Shown here in pieces: positions 54,515 through 64,000 of a stretch of 64,000 nt of DNA. Positions within the stretch are counted from its first letter, which is position 1. Every line of letters starts with the position of its first letter. Made by a program: the position numbers and the translations under genes. The stretch is from NCBI RefSeq assembly GCF_030540825.1, contig NZ_JAUOEO010000002.1, positions 186,001-250,000 on the forward strand. Reading direction: 5' to 3'. Source of the stretch: Flavivirga spongiicola. Its GTDB lineage: Bacteria > Bacteroidota > Bacteroidia > Flavobacteriales > Flavobacteriaceae. The notes below the pieces were generated by a model. That model searched no databases. It was not told where the DNA came from and worked only from the letters and a program-made list of their open reading frames with translations.

Positions 54515-54758
54515 AATTGGTTTAGTTAAAATGTAGCCATTTAAATCTGAGAATTAATCCAAAGAATTCCTCGGGGGTAGTCGGTTTTAAGATTTTTTTT
54601 ATTGTTACAAGTCCATTCTAATTGCTGCGTTTCAATTCTTCAAAAATAAAAAAACTATATATTTGGTTTTTAAATTTTATTCTATTTCCAAATGAATTGT
54701 TTGTTTTTTACTTTTGTTTATTTACCCATTGTTTGTAGCGGTATTTTTATAATAATAG

Positions 54759-55304
54759 ATGCAGGAAAATAATTTGGACATAGAAGACATATTTAAACAG
54801 CACTATAAAGATTTGTGTCATATAGCTTTTAATTATCTTCAAAATGTAAAGGATGCAGAGGATGTTGTTCAGGAAAAGTTTATTGCTCTGTTGCATAACA
54901 AAAAACTAAATGAAATAACTAATATAAAGTCCTATTTGTGGCAGAGTATAAAAAATGCATGCATAAATAAACTTGAAAGAGAAAAGAAATTATACAGATT
55001 AGAGGAATCTTATTTTACAAATTATAAAAGTGTTTCAAAAGAAGAAGAGATGATACGTTTAGAGCAACAACTATATCTTCATAAGCAAATCGATTTGCTG
55101 CCTAAGCAATGTAAAAAGGTGTTTTTAAAATGTATAATAGATGGTGAGAGTTATAAAGAAACTTCAAAAGATCTTGAAATTTCTGTAAATGCAGTTAAAA
55201 ATCAAATGAAAAGAGCTTATAAAATTTTAAGAAAATCATTAAACAATCATTATGTTTTCTCTCTATTTATAAAAAAATATATTTTTAGAAGTACCCAAAA
55301 TTAA
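54759..55304 (+). CDS. ECF-type RNA polymerase sigma factor, module 3
   Basis: A 181-residue sigma factor with region 2 (IFKQHYKDLCHIAFNYLQNV, DAEDVVQEKFIALLHNKKLN) and region 4 (IDLLPKQCKKVFLKCIIDGE, SYKETSKDLEISVNAVKNQM). The usual partner FecR starts 50 bp downstream. Its basic, lysine-rich C-terminus (FIKKYIFRSTQN) is unremarkable. Confidence 0.93.
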   Translation: MQENNLDIEDIFKQHYKDLCHIAFNYLQNVKDAEDVVQEKFIALLHNKKLNEITNIKSYLWQSIKNACINKLEREKKLYRLEESYFTNYKSVSKEEEMIRLEQQLYLHKQIDLLPKQCKKVFLKCIIDGESYKETSKDLEISVNAVKNQMKRAYKILRKSLNNHYVFSLFIKKYIFRSTQN

Positions 55305-55353
55305 ATTTATTGTGTTAATATACTAAAGGATGTATATTTAGTTAACACGATAA

Positions 55354-56520
55354 ATGAAGAAGTCAGAGCTTTTGGTTGGAAAAATTGAAAACACACTTTC
55401 TAAAGAAGAGGAGTTACGCTTTCAAGAATGGATTGATAAATCACAAGAAAATAAATTGTTTTACGAGTACCTTCTTTTTCTAAATAAAAATGGAAAAGGA
55501 GTTAAAGAAATTATGTCCAAAGATCTGACTGAAGCATGGCTTGATTTCAATAAAAAACAGTACTACTATGAGCAAAGAAGGAGACGTATAAAAAGGCAAC
55601 GAGTACTAAGGTATGCTGCTTTATTTATAGGTTTTTTATTGACCATAGGCTATGTGTTTAAAGATCATTTGATTAATTCTATTGGTAGTGAGGTCGAAGA
55701 AATTGTAACTCAGGATTTAATAATTCCTAACGAAGACATAATTTTAAAAAGGGAGAATGGAGAAGTTTTAACCTTAAAAGAAGAAAGCAATTTAGCGCTA
55801 ACAAATAATAAAGGTGCTGTAATTGGACAGGTAAAAGGAAATAAACTTGCCTATAAAAAAGAAGCTTCCAAACAATTAGTATATAATGAAATTAGGGTTC
55901 CTTATGGTAAAACCTTTCAACTGGAACTTTCAGATAAAACCATCGTTTATTTAAATGCGGGTACTTCTTTTAAATACCCTGTAAACTTTATTGAAGGCTT
56001 AGATAGAAAAGTATTCTTGCTTGAAGGCGAAGCTTTTTTCGAAGTTGAAGAAAATAAAAACATCCCATTTTTAGTTGAAACCCCCCATCAATTAAATATA
56101 AAAGTAACCGGAACAAAATTTAATGTATCAGCTTATAAAGAAGACGATGTAATAAGTACTGTTTTGGTTGAAGGAAAAGTCTCTGTTGCTTCCAAAAATA
56201 ATATGGTGGCGTTACTTCCTAATTACAAAGCTACTTCAAGCAAATTCACAGAAGAGATATCTACTAAAATTGTAAACACAGACGATTATACGGCTTGGAT
56301 AAAAGGTATTATTATTTTAAAACGGACTACTTTTAAAAAGATAAGACAACGACTAGAAAGGAAATATAATGTGGTAATTCTTAACACAAATAGTGTACTA
56401 GATGAACAGTTATATAATATATACTTTCATGAAGAAACCATAGGAGAAGTTTTAGAATCCCTTAAAAAAACGTTTGATATAAAATATAAAATAGAAAATA
56501 ATACAGTAATTATTAATTAA
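55354..56520 (+). CDS. FecR-family anti-sigma factor, module 3
   Basis: A 388-residue protein: cytoplasmic anti-sigma part (about 1-82, EELRFQEWIDKSQENKLFYE), membrane helix at about 84-104 (LRYAALFIGFLLTIGYVF), FecR domain (VPYGKTFQLELSDKTIVYLN, FLLEGEAFFEVEENKNIPFL, VTGTKFNVSAYKEDDVISTV) and a C-terminal DUF4974-like end (RLERKYNVVILNTNSVLDEQ). It is more distant from the FecR proteins of modules 1 and 2 than they are from each other. Confidence 0.94.
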   Translation: MKKSELLVGKIENTLSKEEELRFQEWIDKSQENKLFYEYLLFLNKNGKGVKEIMSKDLTEAWLDFNKKQYYYEQRRRRIKRQRVLRYAALFIGFLLTIGYVFKDHLINSIGSEVEEIVTQDLIIPNEDIILKRENGEVLTLKEESNLALTNNKGAVIGQVKGNKLAYKKEASKQLVYNEIRVPYGKTFQLELSDKTIVYLNAGTSFKYPVNFIEGLDRKVFLLEGEAFFEVEENKNIPFLVETPHQLNIKVTGTKFNVSAYKEDDVISTVLVEGKVSVASKNNMVALLPNYKATSSKFTEEISTKIVNTDDYTAWIKGIIILKRTTFKKIRQRLERKYNVVILNTNSVLDEQLYNIYFHEETIGEVLESLKKTFDIKYKIENNTVIIN

Positions 56521-56578
56521 AATCTTTAATGCCTATGACATAATAAACTAACTACTTTTCATGAAGTCCACATAAAAA

Positions 56579-56605
56579 GATTGGGAATGGTGGGCATTCC
56601 CAATC
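56579..56605 (+). other. Hairpin between fecR and susC, module 3
   Basis: GATTGGGAATG pairs perfectly with CATTCCCAATC around a five-base loop. No T-run follows. It is the strongest of the three fecR-susC hairpins. Upstream, GCCTATGACATAA resembles GCCTATGAGATAA of module 1. Confidence 0.6.
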
Positions 56606-56661
56606 CAAACAATAAGTGGCTAAAACTAATGTAAAACCACATTAATATTCAGAACAAAAAT

Positions 56662-59600
56662 ATGAAAAACTTAAGACAAGTTAAAGAAATTACTTTAACT
56701 AGATTAACAACCAATTTGAAAATGAAACTTTCTATACTTTTTTTAACGTTAGTTCTTTTTCAAACACATGCAAATACTTCTTATGCACAAAAAACCAAAA
56801 TATCTTTAGATTTAGCAGATGTATCTATTGAAGCTGTTTTAGATGAAATTCAAAAAAAATCCAAATTTAGATTTTTGGTAAATGTATCAGAGGTAGATTT
56901 AAATGATAAGGTTTCTGTTCATGCAAACAAAGAAACTATCAAAAAAATTCTAACAAACTTATTTAAGAATAGAGGCATTCATTTTGAAGTATCTAAAAAA
57001 CAAATCATACTAACAATTAAGCAAGCATCGGCTTTCCCCGAAGCTATAGATACTAATATACAACAGACTATTACCGGTACTGTTAAGGATATAAATGGCC
57101 TTCCTTTAGTCGGAGCAAATGTTTTAGTTAAAGGCACAAAAATAGGAGCTCAATCAGATTTTGATGGAAATTTTTCTATGAATATACCTGATGCCAACGC
57201 TACTTTAGTAATTTCTTTTTTAGGTTATGCCACTCAAGAAGTGCCAGTTAACGGGCAGACGGTTATTGCCGTAACAATGGAAGAAGATATTTCCGGTTTA
57301 GATGAAGTGGTGGTAGTAGGGTATGGTGTTCAAAAAAGAGCAAATTTAACAGGGGCAGTAGACAATATAGACTTTGAAAAAGAAGTCGGAGATCGACCTG
57401 TAGCATCTGTTAGTCAAATGTTGCAAGGCGCATTGCCAAATCTTAATTTTAGAACGAACCTTGGTGGTGGAGAACCTGGATCGAGTTTGAATTTTAATAT
57501 ACGTGGCATAGGGACATTAACCGGTAATCAAGGGACACCTTACATATTGTTAGATGGGATTCCAATATCTCAAAGACAAATGAATACCATTAATCCAAAT
57601 GATGTGAAAGAAATAACAGTGCTCAAAGATGCAGCATCTGCAGCTATTTATGGCGCACGTGGAGCGTACGGGGTTATTTTAATTACCACAAAAAATGGAA
57701 CAAGAACCAAAGGAACCACTGTGAGTTACTCTTCTAGTTATGGATTAGCTACTCCTAATAAGTTACCAGAAATGGCAAACAGTCTTGAGTTTGCTAATAC
57801 ATATAACCAAGGCCGGATAAATTTGGGGCAAACTCCATTATTCGACGATCAAGAGATTCAGGATATAAAAGATTATATGAGTGGCGTAATAACTGCAGAT
57901 ACAGAACCTAATCAAGCAAATACTAACTATAGATATTGGGATGATGGGTACGCAAATTATGATTGGTATGATATTATGTTTAAAGATAATGCTCCTAGAC
58001 AAAGGCATAATGTAAGTGTAAATGGAAGTGGAAGCAAAATCAATTACTATCTTTCAGGTAGTATATATGAGCAAGAGGGAAATTTTACCTATGCCAAAGA
58101 AAAATATAATAGAACAAACCTCACTTTAAATATAGAAAACCAAGCGACAGATTGGTTTAAAATTGGTGGAAAAGCAAAATATTCCAGAGAAAAAACGAAT
58201 TTTCCTAGTGGTGGTTTTGGAGGATTTGATAAGAATATTATATATCATCAAATATCGCGTATGTGGCCAGTAAACCCGCTTTATGCTCCAGATGGTACCA
58301 TTTTTAATTTTGATGTAAAGCGCGTACAAGATTCGGGAACAACATTCGATGTTAAAAACAATACTTTCCTTACGTTGTTTGCAGAAGTAGAACCTGTAAA
58401 AAATTGGATAACTAAGGTTACCTATAACTGGACTATTGAGCAAGAGAATCGTGAAATCGAACAATTTCGAAACCTTTTATTTAATCCAGATGGTACCACA
58501 AGAAATGTAGGGCATAATCAAAACTCTATTTCCAGACGTGTAAGAGATCATAATGATCGTTTAATAAATTTGGTTTCTACCTATAATTTTAATTTAGGGC
58601 TGCATAATTTTTCGGTACTTGCCGGGTATGAAGAACGTGTTAGAAACGAATTTGTGTTTTCTGGTAGTCGTGCGGGGCTTATTACAAATTCACTCCCTAC
58701 GTTTAGTACAGCCACTGGAATACAAACCGTTGATGACGCACTTTTTAGTTATTCAACCAGAGGCGTATTTGGTAGATTGAATTATAATTTTGATGAAAAA
58801 TACCTTTTAGAAGTAAATACACGTTATGATGGAAGCTCTTTTTTCCGTGAGGGAAATCGTTTTGGTTTTTTCCCATCAGTATCTGCTGGTTATGTTTTAT
58901 CAAAAGAAGATTATTGGGAACCTCTTAGTGATGTTATATCGTTTTTTAAACTTCGAGGATCTTGGGGTTCTTTAGGAAATCATGATCCGGAACTTGCTTC
59001 ACGTTATCAAGCATTGATGGGGTCGAGCCAATCATCATATATAATAGATGGAGATCGATCAGTGGCAGTTTTTGCACCTAATTTAATTAGCCCTAATCTT
59101 ACTTGGGAAACAGCTAGAACAGTAGATTTTGGTTTTGATGCCAGATTTTTAAATAATGCCTTTGAGCTTAATTTTGATTGGTATAATCGTGTTACTTACG
59201 ATATGGTAGGACCAGCACAGTCGCTTTCTGCTGTTTTAGGAACATCCCCACCAGTAGAAAACAATTCAGAATTGGGAACTAAAGGATGGGAGCTTGTTCT
59301 TGGATGGAGAGGAAAAATAGGTGAGGTAGGTTTAAATATTAAGGCAAATCTTGCAGACCAGCAATCTAAAGTTTTATCCTATCCTAACGAAACGGGTACG
59401 GTTAATGATTGGTTTGCCGGAAGAAAATCGGGTGAGATTTACGGATTGACTACTGTTGGGTTTTTTGAATCTGATGCAGCAGCAGCGAGTGCCCCAGATC
59501 AAACTTTTATTTTCCCTAATTGGGGAGCCGGAGATATTCAATACCAAGATTTAAATGGCGATAATAAAATTGATAGAGGTGCTTGGACTAAAGATGATAC

Positions 59601-60132
59601 CGGAGATTATAGAGTTATAGGAAATACAACACCAAGATATTCCTATGGTTTAAGTATAGGTGTAGATTATAAAAGATTTAATCTTACTACTTTAATTCAA
59701 GGTGTTGGTAAAAGAGACTGGTCTTTCCCACAAAGTACAAATCTATTTTGGGGCCTTGTTGGAAGTCAATGGCAAAGTACTATACACAAACAAGCATTGG
59801 ATTATTGGACACCGGAGAATACAGGAGCATATTTCCCTAAACCATATTTATCAGGAGAGCATAGAAAAAATACACGAGCTCAAACTAAATACATTCAAAA
59901 TGCTTCCTATATGCGCTTAAAGAATGTTCAATTAAGTTATTCGGTACCTAGCTCGCTGCTTAGTCGTTATGGCCTAAGTTCTTTGCAACTCTATATAAGT
60001 GGAGAGAATTTGTTAACCATTACAGATTTGATTGATACTCAGGATCCTGAAACTTTGGACGGAGGATTTGGAGACGGAAAAATTTACCCATTACAGCGGG
60101 TATTTTCTACAGGTATTAATTTAACTTTTTAA
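56662..60132 (+). CDS. SusC-family TonB-dependent transporter with STN signalling domain, module 3
   Basis: A 1156-residue protein: signal region to about 43 (HANTSYAQ), STN at about 48-115 (ISLDLADVSIEAVLDEIQKK, FRFLVNVSEVDLNDKVSVHA), carboxypeptidase-regulatory-like domain (ITGTVKDINGLPLVGANVLV), plug start DEVVVVGYGVQKRANLTGAV at about 214, DAASAAIYGARGAYGVILIT signature and a barrel ending STGINLTF. It pairs with the large SusD 21 bp downstream. Confidence 0.95.
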   Translation: MKNLRQVKEITLTRLTTNLKMKLSILFLTLVLFQTHANTSYAQKTKISLDLADVSIEAVLDEIQKKSKFRFLVNVSEVDLNDKVSVHANKETIKKILTNLFKNRGIHFEVSKKQIILTIKQASAFPEAIDTNIQQTITGTVKDINGLPLVGANVLVKGTKIGAQSDFDGNFSMNIPDANATLVISFLGYATQEVPVNGQTVIAVTMEEDISGLDEVVVVGYGVQKRANLTGAVDNIDFEKEVGDRPVASVSQMLQGALPNLNFRTNLGGGEPGSSLNFNIRGIGTLTGNQGTPYILLDGIPISQRQMNTINPNDVKEITVLKDAASAAIYGARGAYGVILITTKNGTRTKGTTVSYSSSYGLATPNKLPEMANSLEFANTYNQGRINLGQTPLFDDQEIQDIKDYMSGVITADTEPNQANTNYRYWDDGYANYDWYDIMFKDNAPRQRHNVSVNGSGSKINYYLSGSIYEQEGNFTYAKEKYNRTNLTLNIENQATDWFKIGGKAKYSREKTNFPSGGFGGFDKNIIYHQISRMWPVNPLYAPDGTIFNFDVKRVQDSGTTFDVKNNTFLTLFAEVEPVKNWITKVTYNWTIEQENREIEQFRNLLFNPDGTTRNVGHNQNSISRRVRDHNDRLINLVSTYNFNLGLHNFSVLAGYEERVRNEFVFSGSRAGLITNSLPTFSTATGIQTVDDALFSYSTRGVFGRLNYNFDEKYLLEVNTRYDGSSFFREGNRFGFFPSVSAGYVLSKEDYWEPLSDVISFFKLRGSWGSLGNHDPELASRYQALMGSSQSSYIIDGDRSVAVFAPNLISPNLTWETARTVDFGFDARFLNNAFELNFDWYNRVTYDMVGPAQSLSAVLGTSPPVENNSELGTKGWELVLGWRGKIGEVGLNIKANLADQQSKVLSYPNETGTVNDWFAGRKSGEIYGLTTVGFFESDAAAASAPDQTFIFPNWGAGDIQYQDLNGDNKIDRGAWTKDDTGDYRVIGNTTPRYSYGLSIGVDYKRFNLTTLIQGVGKRDWSFPQSTNLFWGLVGSQWQSTIHKQALDYWTPENTGAYFPKPYLSGEHRKNTRAQTKYIQNASYMRLKNVQLSYSVPSSLLSRYGLSSLQLYISGENLLTITDLIDTQDPETLDGGFGDGKIYPLQRVFSTGINLTF

Positions 60133-60153
60133 CACTTCCAAATAATTTATATT

Positions 60154-61899
60154 ATGAAAAAATTAATAAGATATATAACTTTATTTTTAACGATTGCTTC
60201 TATAAGTTGTGATGATGAATTTCTTAATCACCCAGATCAAGATAACATCACTTCAGATAACTTTTGGAAGACTACTCAAGATCTCGAACTGTATGTTAAC
60301 CAATTTTATCCACAATTACCAAGTTGGTCCCCTGGAGCATGGAATGGTGGTATATACTGGTCGGATGGTAATATTGATAATATTATCCACGAAAATTCCA
60401 CTCGAAGTGGGACCATTGTTGGTTTAAATACAGTTGAAACAGGTAATGGTCGTTGGAATTATTCGACAATACGCTCCTTGAATATTTTCTTTGCTAACTA
60501 CGAGACTGTTGATGCAGATTTTGACGAGTACAAGCATTTTGTAGGTGAAGCTCACTTTTTTAGAGCATGGAGTTATTTTACGCTTCTTAGAACCTATGGA
60601 GGTGTGCCTTGGATAGATAAACCTCTATTACCAGATTCAGAAGAGCTGGAAGCGCCACGTGCTTCCAGAAGTGAAATTGCTACTAATATTTTGGCAGATT
60701 TAGATAAAGCTATAGAATTTATGGCATCTGGAAAGAATAAAGGAGGTAATCGTTTAAATAAGGAGTGTGCGCGACTTTTAAAAGCTAGAGTTGCCTTATA
60801 TGAAGGGACATGGGAAAAATATCATAACGGAACTTCTTTTGGTGTAAGCGGATCTGATGGGGCATCATTTATTCAAATAGCTGCAGACGCTTCCAAATCA
60901 CTTATCGATAATCCGGGAGGTTTTAGTATTAACAATACCGGAAATCCAGGTGTAGATTATGAAACTCTATTTAACCAAGCTGATTATTCTTCAAACCCAG
61001 AGGTAATGCTTTGGCGTCGATTTGATTTGGCTTTAAGTATTGCACATAATGGACAAAGGTATTTGCCACGTATTGGTGGTGCCCGAGGAGTAACAAAAGA
61101 ATTAGTTGATGATTTTCTTGCCATTGATGGTTTGCCAATTGCTTCAAGTCCATTATATATGGGAGACCAGGGGCTGGTAAATGTTACAACGAACCGTGAT
61201 CCCAGACTTAGCGAAGTTATATGGGTTCCTGGTCAGCTTCAACAAACCGGAAGAGGCGCTCCTGATGAATTTTTCGATAGAGCTCCTTTAGAAATAGGTG
61301 GAGAAGGCGGTTGTCCAACGGGGTATATGATTCGTAAAGGGGCTAGTACAAACCGCGATTATTCTCATACCTCGGGTGTAGGAGTTACTTCCTCTCCAAC
61401 CTTTCGTTTTGCAGAAGCCTTACTTATATATGCAGAAGCAAAAGCAGAACTTGGGTCTATTTCCCAACAAGATGTAGATGAAAGTATTAATGTGCTTCGT
61501 AGTAGGGCCGGTATGCCTAATTTGAATATAGGGAGTATAACGGCTGACCCTAATTGGGCTTTCCCTTCGTTATCTCCAATACTTAATGAAGTACGAAGAG
61601 AAAGACATGTTGAGTTAGCTGTTGAAGGATATCGTTTTGATGATATAATGCGTTGGAGTGCAGCTGAAGATTTGGTTGTAGGGAAACGCTATAAAGGAGT
61701 CTATTTTGTTCAGTCTGAGTTTCCTGAACTTACACCAGGTACAAATGTATTATTGGATACTAATGGTTATGTAGATCCAAATCAAAATTCTTTACCCGGT
61801 GGGTTTCAATTTGATCCAATGAGAGATTATTTACTGGCAGTACCATTAGATGAAATTACGCTTAACCCTGCACTAACGCAAAACCCGGGTTGGGAATAG
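60154..61899 (+). CDS. SusD-family substrate-binding lipoprotein, module 3
   Basis: A 581-residue lipoprotein (TIASISCDDEFLNHPDQDNI, lipobox SISC). SusD blocks: FWKTTQDLELYVNQFYPQLP, HFVGEAHFFRAWSYFTLLRT, YGGVPWIDKPLLPDSEELEA, NEVRRERHVELAVEGYRFDD and LAVPLDEITLNPALTQNPGW. Many Trp/Gly-rich segments in the first third (SWSPGAWNGGIYWSDGNIDN) suggest an aromatic, sugar-type binding surface. No enzyme gene follows directly. Confidence 0.94.
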   Translation: MKKLIRYITLFLTIASISCDDEFLNHPDQDNITSDNFWKTTQDLELYVNQFYPQLPSWSPGAWNGGIYWSDGNIDNIIHENSTRSGTIVGLNTVETGNGRWNYSTIRSLNIFFANYETVDADFDEYKHFVGEAHFFRAWSYFTLLRTYGGVPWIDKPLLPDSEELEAPRASRSEIATNILADLDKAIEFMASGKNKGGNRLNKECARLLKARVALYEGTWEKYHNGTSFGVSGSDGASFIQIAADASKSLIDNPGGFSINNTGNPGVDYETLFNQADYSSNPEVMLWRRFDLALSIAHNGQRYLPRIGGARGVTKELVDDFLAIDGLPIASSPLYMGDQGLVNVTTNRDPRLSEVIWVPGQLQQTGRGAPDEFFDRAPLEIGGEGGCPTGYMIRKGASTNRDYSHTSGVGVTSSPTFRFAEALLIYAEAKAELGSISQQDVDESINVLRSRAGMPNLNIGSITADPNWAFPSLSPILNEVRRERHVELAVEGYRFDDIMRWSAAEDLVVGKRYKGVYFVQSEFPELTPGTNVLLDTNGYVDPNQNSLPGGFQFDPMRDYLLAVPLDEITLNPALTQNPGWE

Positions 61900-61989
61900 G
61901 GACACTGTTTTTTTGAAAAGATATATGATTTATTATCAATATGATATCGTATATGTAATTAAATTTAAGTTAGTTTTTTAGTTGTTAGA

Positions 61990-62021
61990 GTCGGAGAGGT
62001 ATCCTCTTCGGCTTTAATTTT
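61990..62021 (+). terminator. Rho-independent terminator after module 3
   Basis: GTCGGAGAGG pairs with CCTCTTCGGC (including two G-U pairs) around a three-base loop, followed by TTTAATTTT. Confidence 0.7.
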
Positions 62022-62559
<538 letters not shown>

Positions 62560-63416
62560 ATGAATAATTCCAATAAAATTAAATCACTTTCAAAAAAATT
62601 AGCAGTTTCGTTATTTAGGGGTCAGGGCTCTAGTCTTTTTATGACTGAGGCTAGATATACTGTAGGGGTTACCGATAATGTTGTTATATCTGGTGAAACA
62701 AGCTCAGATACATTTGATCAACCAGTAGTAGTCAACTCTATTTTACATATAGAGTCTTATGGTTCCAATATAGATTATATGTTTACACCTACAGGAGCTA
62801 GTAATTCGATAGTTACAACCTCATTATTTGTAAGGACTTCTCCAACGGTTAATTTAAATTGGGTTAATGCTACATCCTTTACAGTAACATTATCATCTCT
62901 AGCTGCCTTAAGGTTTGACAATTTATCAGTTGCTACTAGTACCAATGGTCAAACTTTTTTTGAATTGAAAACTGCCTATAATACGGGAAGTACTATAACC
63001 GAAACAGCTAATGGTATTAGTGTTACAGTAGCTGGTGATTTTAGTTATTCCTTAACGAATTATGATGGTACTTCAGATGCATCAGGTCAAGTTGTTTTAT
63101 CAAATGTGATTACGACCCCCATTTCATTTGCATTTAACCAATCCGTAGTAGTGAACTCCGTTTTAGCTATAGAGGGTAATGGAGACAGTACAGATTATAC
63201 TTTTATACTCATAGGCGGAAGTAATTCACCAATTGTGACATTCATAGTTTCTATTGTAGGAACAAGTGTTGATTTAAATTGAAACAATGTGGCATCCTTT
63301 ACAGTAAACACCTTTTCAGGAGCAGGCTCATATCTCACCTTTGATTATTTATTGGTTCCCCTTTTATTACTGATGGTTATATTTATAAAACATCATCATA
63401 TATCCAAACCCAGTAG
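62560..63416 (+). pseudogene. Broken two-repeat protein, nonsense mutation and probable frameshift
   Basis: The frame encodes 240 residues up to TGA at 63280-63282. The first half (FDQPVVVNSILHIESYGSNI...VNLNWVNATSFTV) and second half (FNQSVVVNSVLAIEGNGDST...VDLN-stop-NNVASFTV) are homologous. Alignment shows that the TGA replaces the TGG of LNW in repeat 1, and coding continues beyond it in the same frame (NNVASFTVNTFSGAGSYLTF). Near 63345-63355 a further shift seems needed to read GSPFITDGYIYKTSSYIQTQ to a TAG at 63416. There is no signal peptide at the apparent start, so the 5' end may also be lost. Family unknown; the repeats look like beta-rich secreted domains. Confidence 0.65.
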
Positions 63417-63696
63417 CCCTCTTTATATTAAAAACAGTTTAGGCTTAAAATCTATTAATGTAATGCATATAACCCAGAGGATAGATTTAGCTAAGTGGCC
63501 AGTTGGCTCGGTGATTTTGCAAAAGGAACTCGTAAATAAAAACAAATTGCAAGACAATGACCAAAAAATATACAAAAAGAAATACATTAATAAAAAGAAG
63601 GAGGAATGTAGTTTAAGACTGAACAGTATAAGTTAAGACTAAATCCCTCTTTTTTAAATTAATTAAAAAAATTAATCACTAATTACATATAAATTT

Positions 63697-64000
63697 ATGA
63701 AAATCAAATTAACTAATATAAGAAGAAAGAGCAAAAAATTAATCATTCTGATCCCTGTATTCTTACTTTGTATATTAATATTCAGTTGTTTAAATTTAAA
63801 AAAGAAAGATAAGGAGGTTATTGTATTAGATAATTTTTCTTACATTAGCAAAACAATTATTGGTTCAGACGAAATACCTTTGCACGGTTTAATTTTTAAA
63901 GAAAAGGATGGTATTGGGAAAGATGCTATTGAAGAAGCTTTAAATTTAATAAACGAATACCTTGGTAATGGTTGTGCTACGGTAGATGAAAATGGCAAGG
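63697..64000 (+). CDS. Partial gene: start of a membrane-anchored or lipoprotein of unknown function
   Basis: The first 101 codons run off the window. A basic start (MKIKLTNIRRKSKKL) precedes a hydrophobic stretch (IILIPVFLLCILIFSCLNL) with a possible lipobox IFSC. The following residues (FSYISKTIIGSDEIPLHGLI, AIEEALNLINEYLGNGCATV) are not recognised. The leader and the first codons (AAATTTATG then AAATTAAC-AAT) closely resemble the SusC starts of modules 1 and 2, although the rest is not SusC-like. Confidence 0.6.
   Translation, partial: MKIKLTNIRRKSKKLIILIPVFLLCILIFSCLNLKKKDKEVIVLDNFSYISKTIIGSDEIPLHGLIFKEKDGIGKDAIEEALNLINEYLGNGCATVDENGK

Noticed and set aside
58126..58464. 112-codon minus-strand frame inside the module 3 SusC gene
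   Set aside because: Fully antisense to a clear SusC gene, with no domain or start signal.
63289..63636. 115-codon frame after the TGA
   Set aside because: It starts at GTG inside the second repeat of the broken gene and shares its frame, so it is the continuation of the pseudogene rather than a new gene.

Overview
The window is AT-rich, gene-dense DNA from a member of the Bacteroidota, almost certainly a marine-type Flavobacteriaceae. The evidence is four SusC/SusD outer-membrane uptake pairs, three ECF sigma/FecR anti-sigma cascades, three LytS-type kinase/LytTR regulator pairs, a PorP/SprF protein beside a giant adhesin with a type IX secretion (type B) C-terminus, and a TATATTTG sequence matching the Bacteroidota TAnnTTTG promoter element. 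No rRNA, confident tRNA, CRISPR array, integrase or intact transposase was found.

Layout. 0-2.4 kb: accessory and decayed DNA, with the 3' end of a possible Imm11-like immunity gene, a 78-bp duplicated piece of it, an orphan secreted protein and a coding relic with three in-frame stops. 1.9-12.2 kb (minus strand): a TPR-containing sensor kinase and LytTR regulator, then a 1405-residue LRR/HYR-like T9SS adhesin, PorP/SprF and two unknown exported or membrane proteins. 13.4-17 kb: a second LytS/LytTR pair, a DUF4386 membrane protein, a small secreted protein and a Tautomerase_2-like protein. 17.2-24.9 kb: five consecutive exported endonuclease/exonuclease/phosphatase (EEP) proteins, three with an N-terminal LamG domain, between a recognisable promoter and terminator, followed by a CBM9-like protein. 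25.3-36.8 kb (minus strand): a LytTR regulator and dCache-like sensor kinase, an 840-residue zinc metalloprotease, SusC/SusD, a lipoprotein and an M48-like peptidase. 37.1-44.2, 44.4-54.0 and 54.8-61.9 kb: three ECF sigma/FecR/SusC/SusD modules. The middle one is followed by a cytoplasmic nucleoside phosphorylase overlapping a NAGPA-family phosphodiester glycosidase lipoprotein. 62-64 kb: a CT microsatellite, a broken repeat protein, and the start of a lipoprotein gene preceded by a SusC-like leader.

How it may work together (inference). The window looks like a nutrient-acquisition island. The five EEP proteins would cleave phosphodiester or phosphomonoester bonds outside the cytoplasm. The NAGPA-family lipoprotein would cleave glycosyl-phosphodiesters, SusC/D pairs would import products, and the nucleoside phosphorylase would act inside the cell. 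A separate arm (metalloprotease, SusC/D, M48) suggests protein or peptide use. The SusC proteins linked to ECF/FecR carry an N-terminal STN signalling domain, while the one linked to a two-component system does not, which matches the two regulatory routes.

The most unusual points are the five-gene EEP array, the phosphorylase/phosphodiester-glycosidase pair within a SusCD module, a hairpin between fecR and susC in all three ECF modules, and two dispersed intergenic repeats whose hairpin arms are conserved while both loops are flipped between copies.
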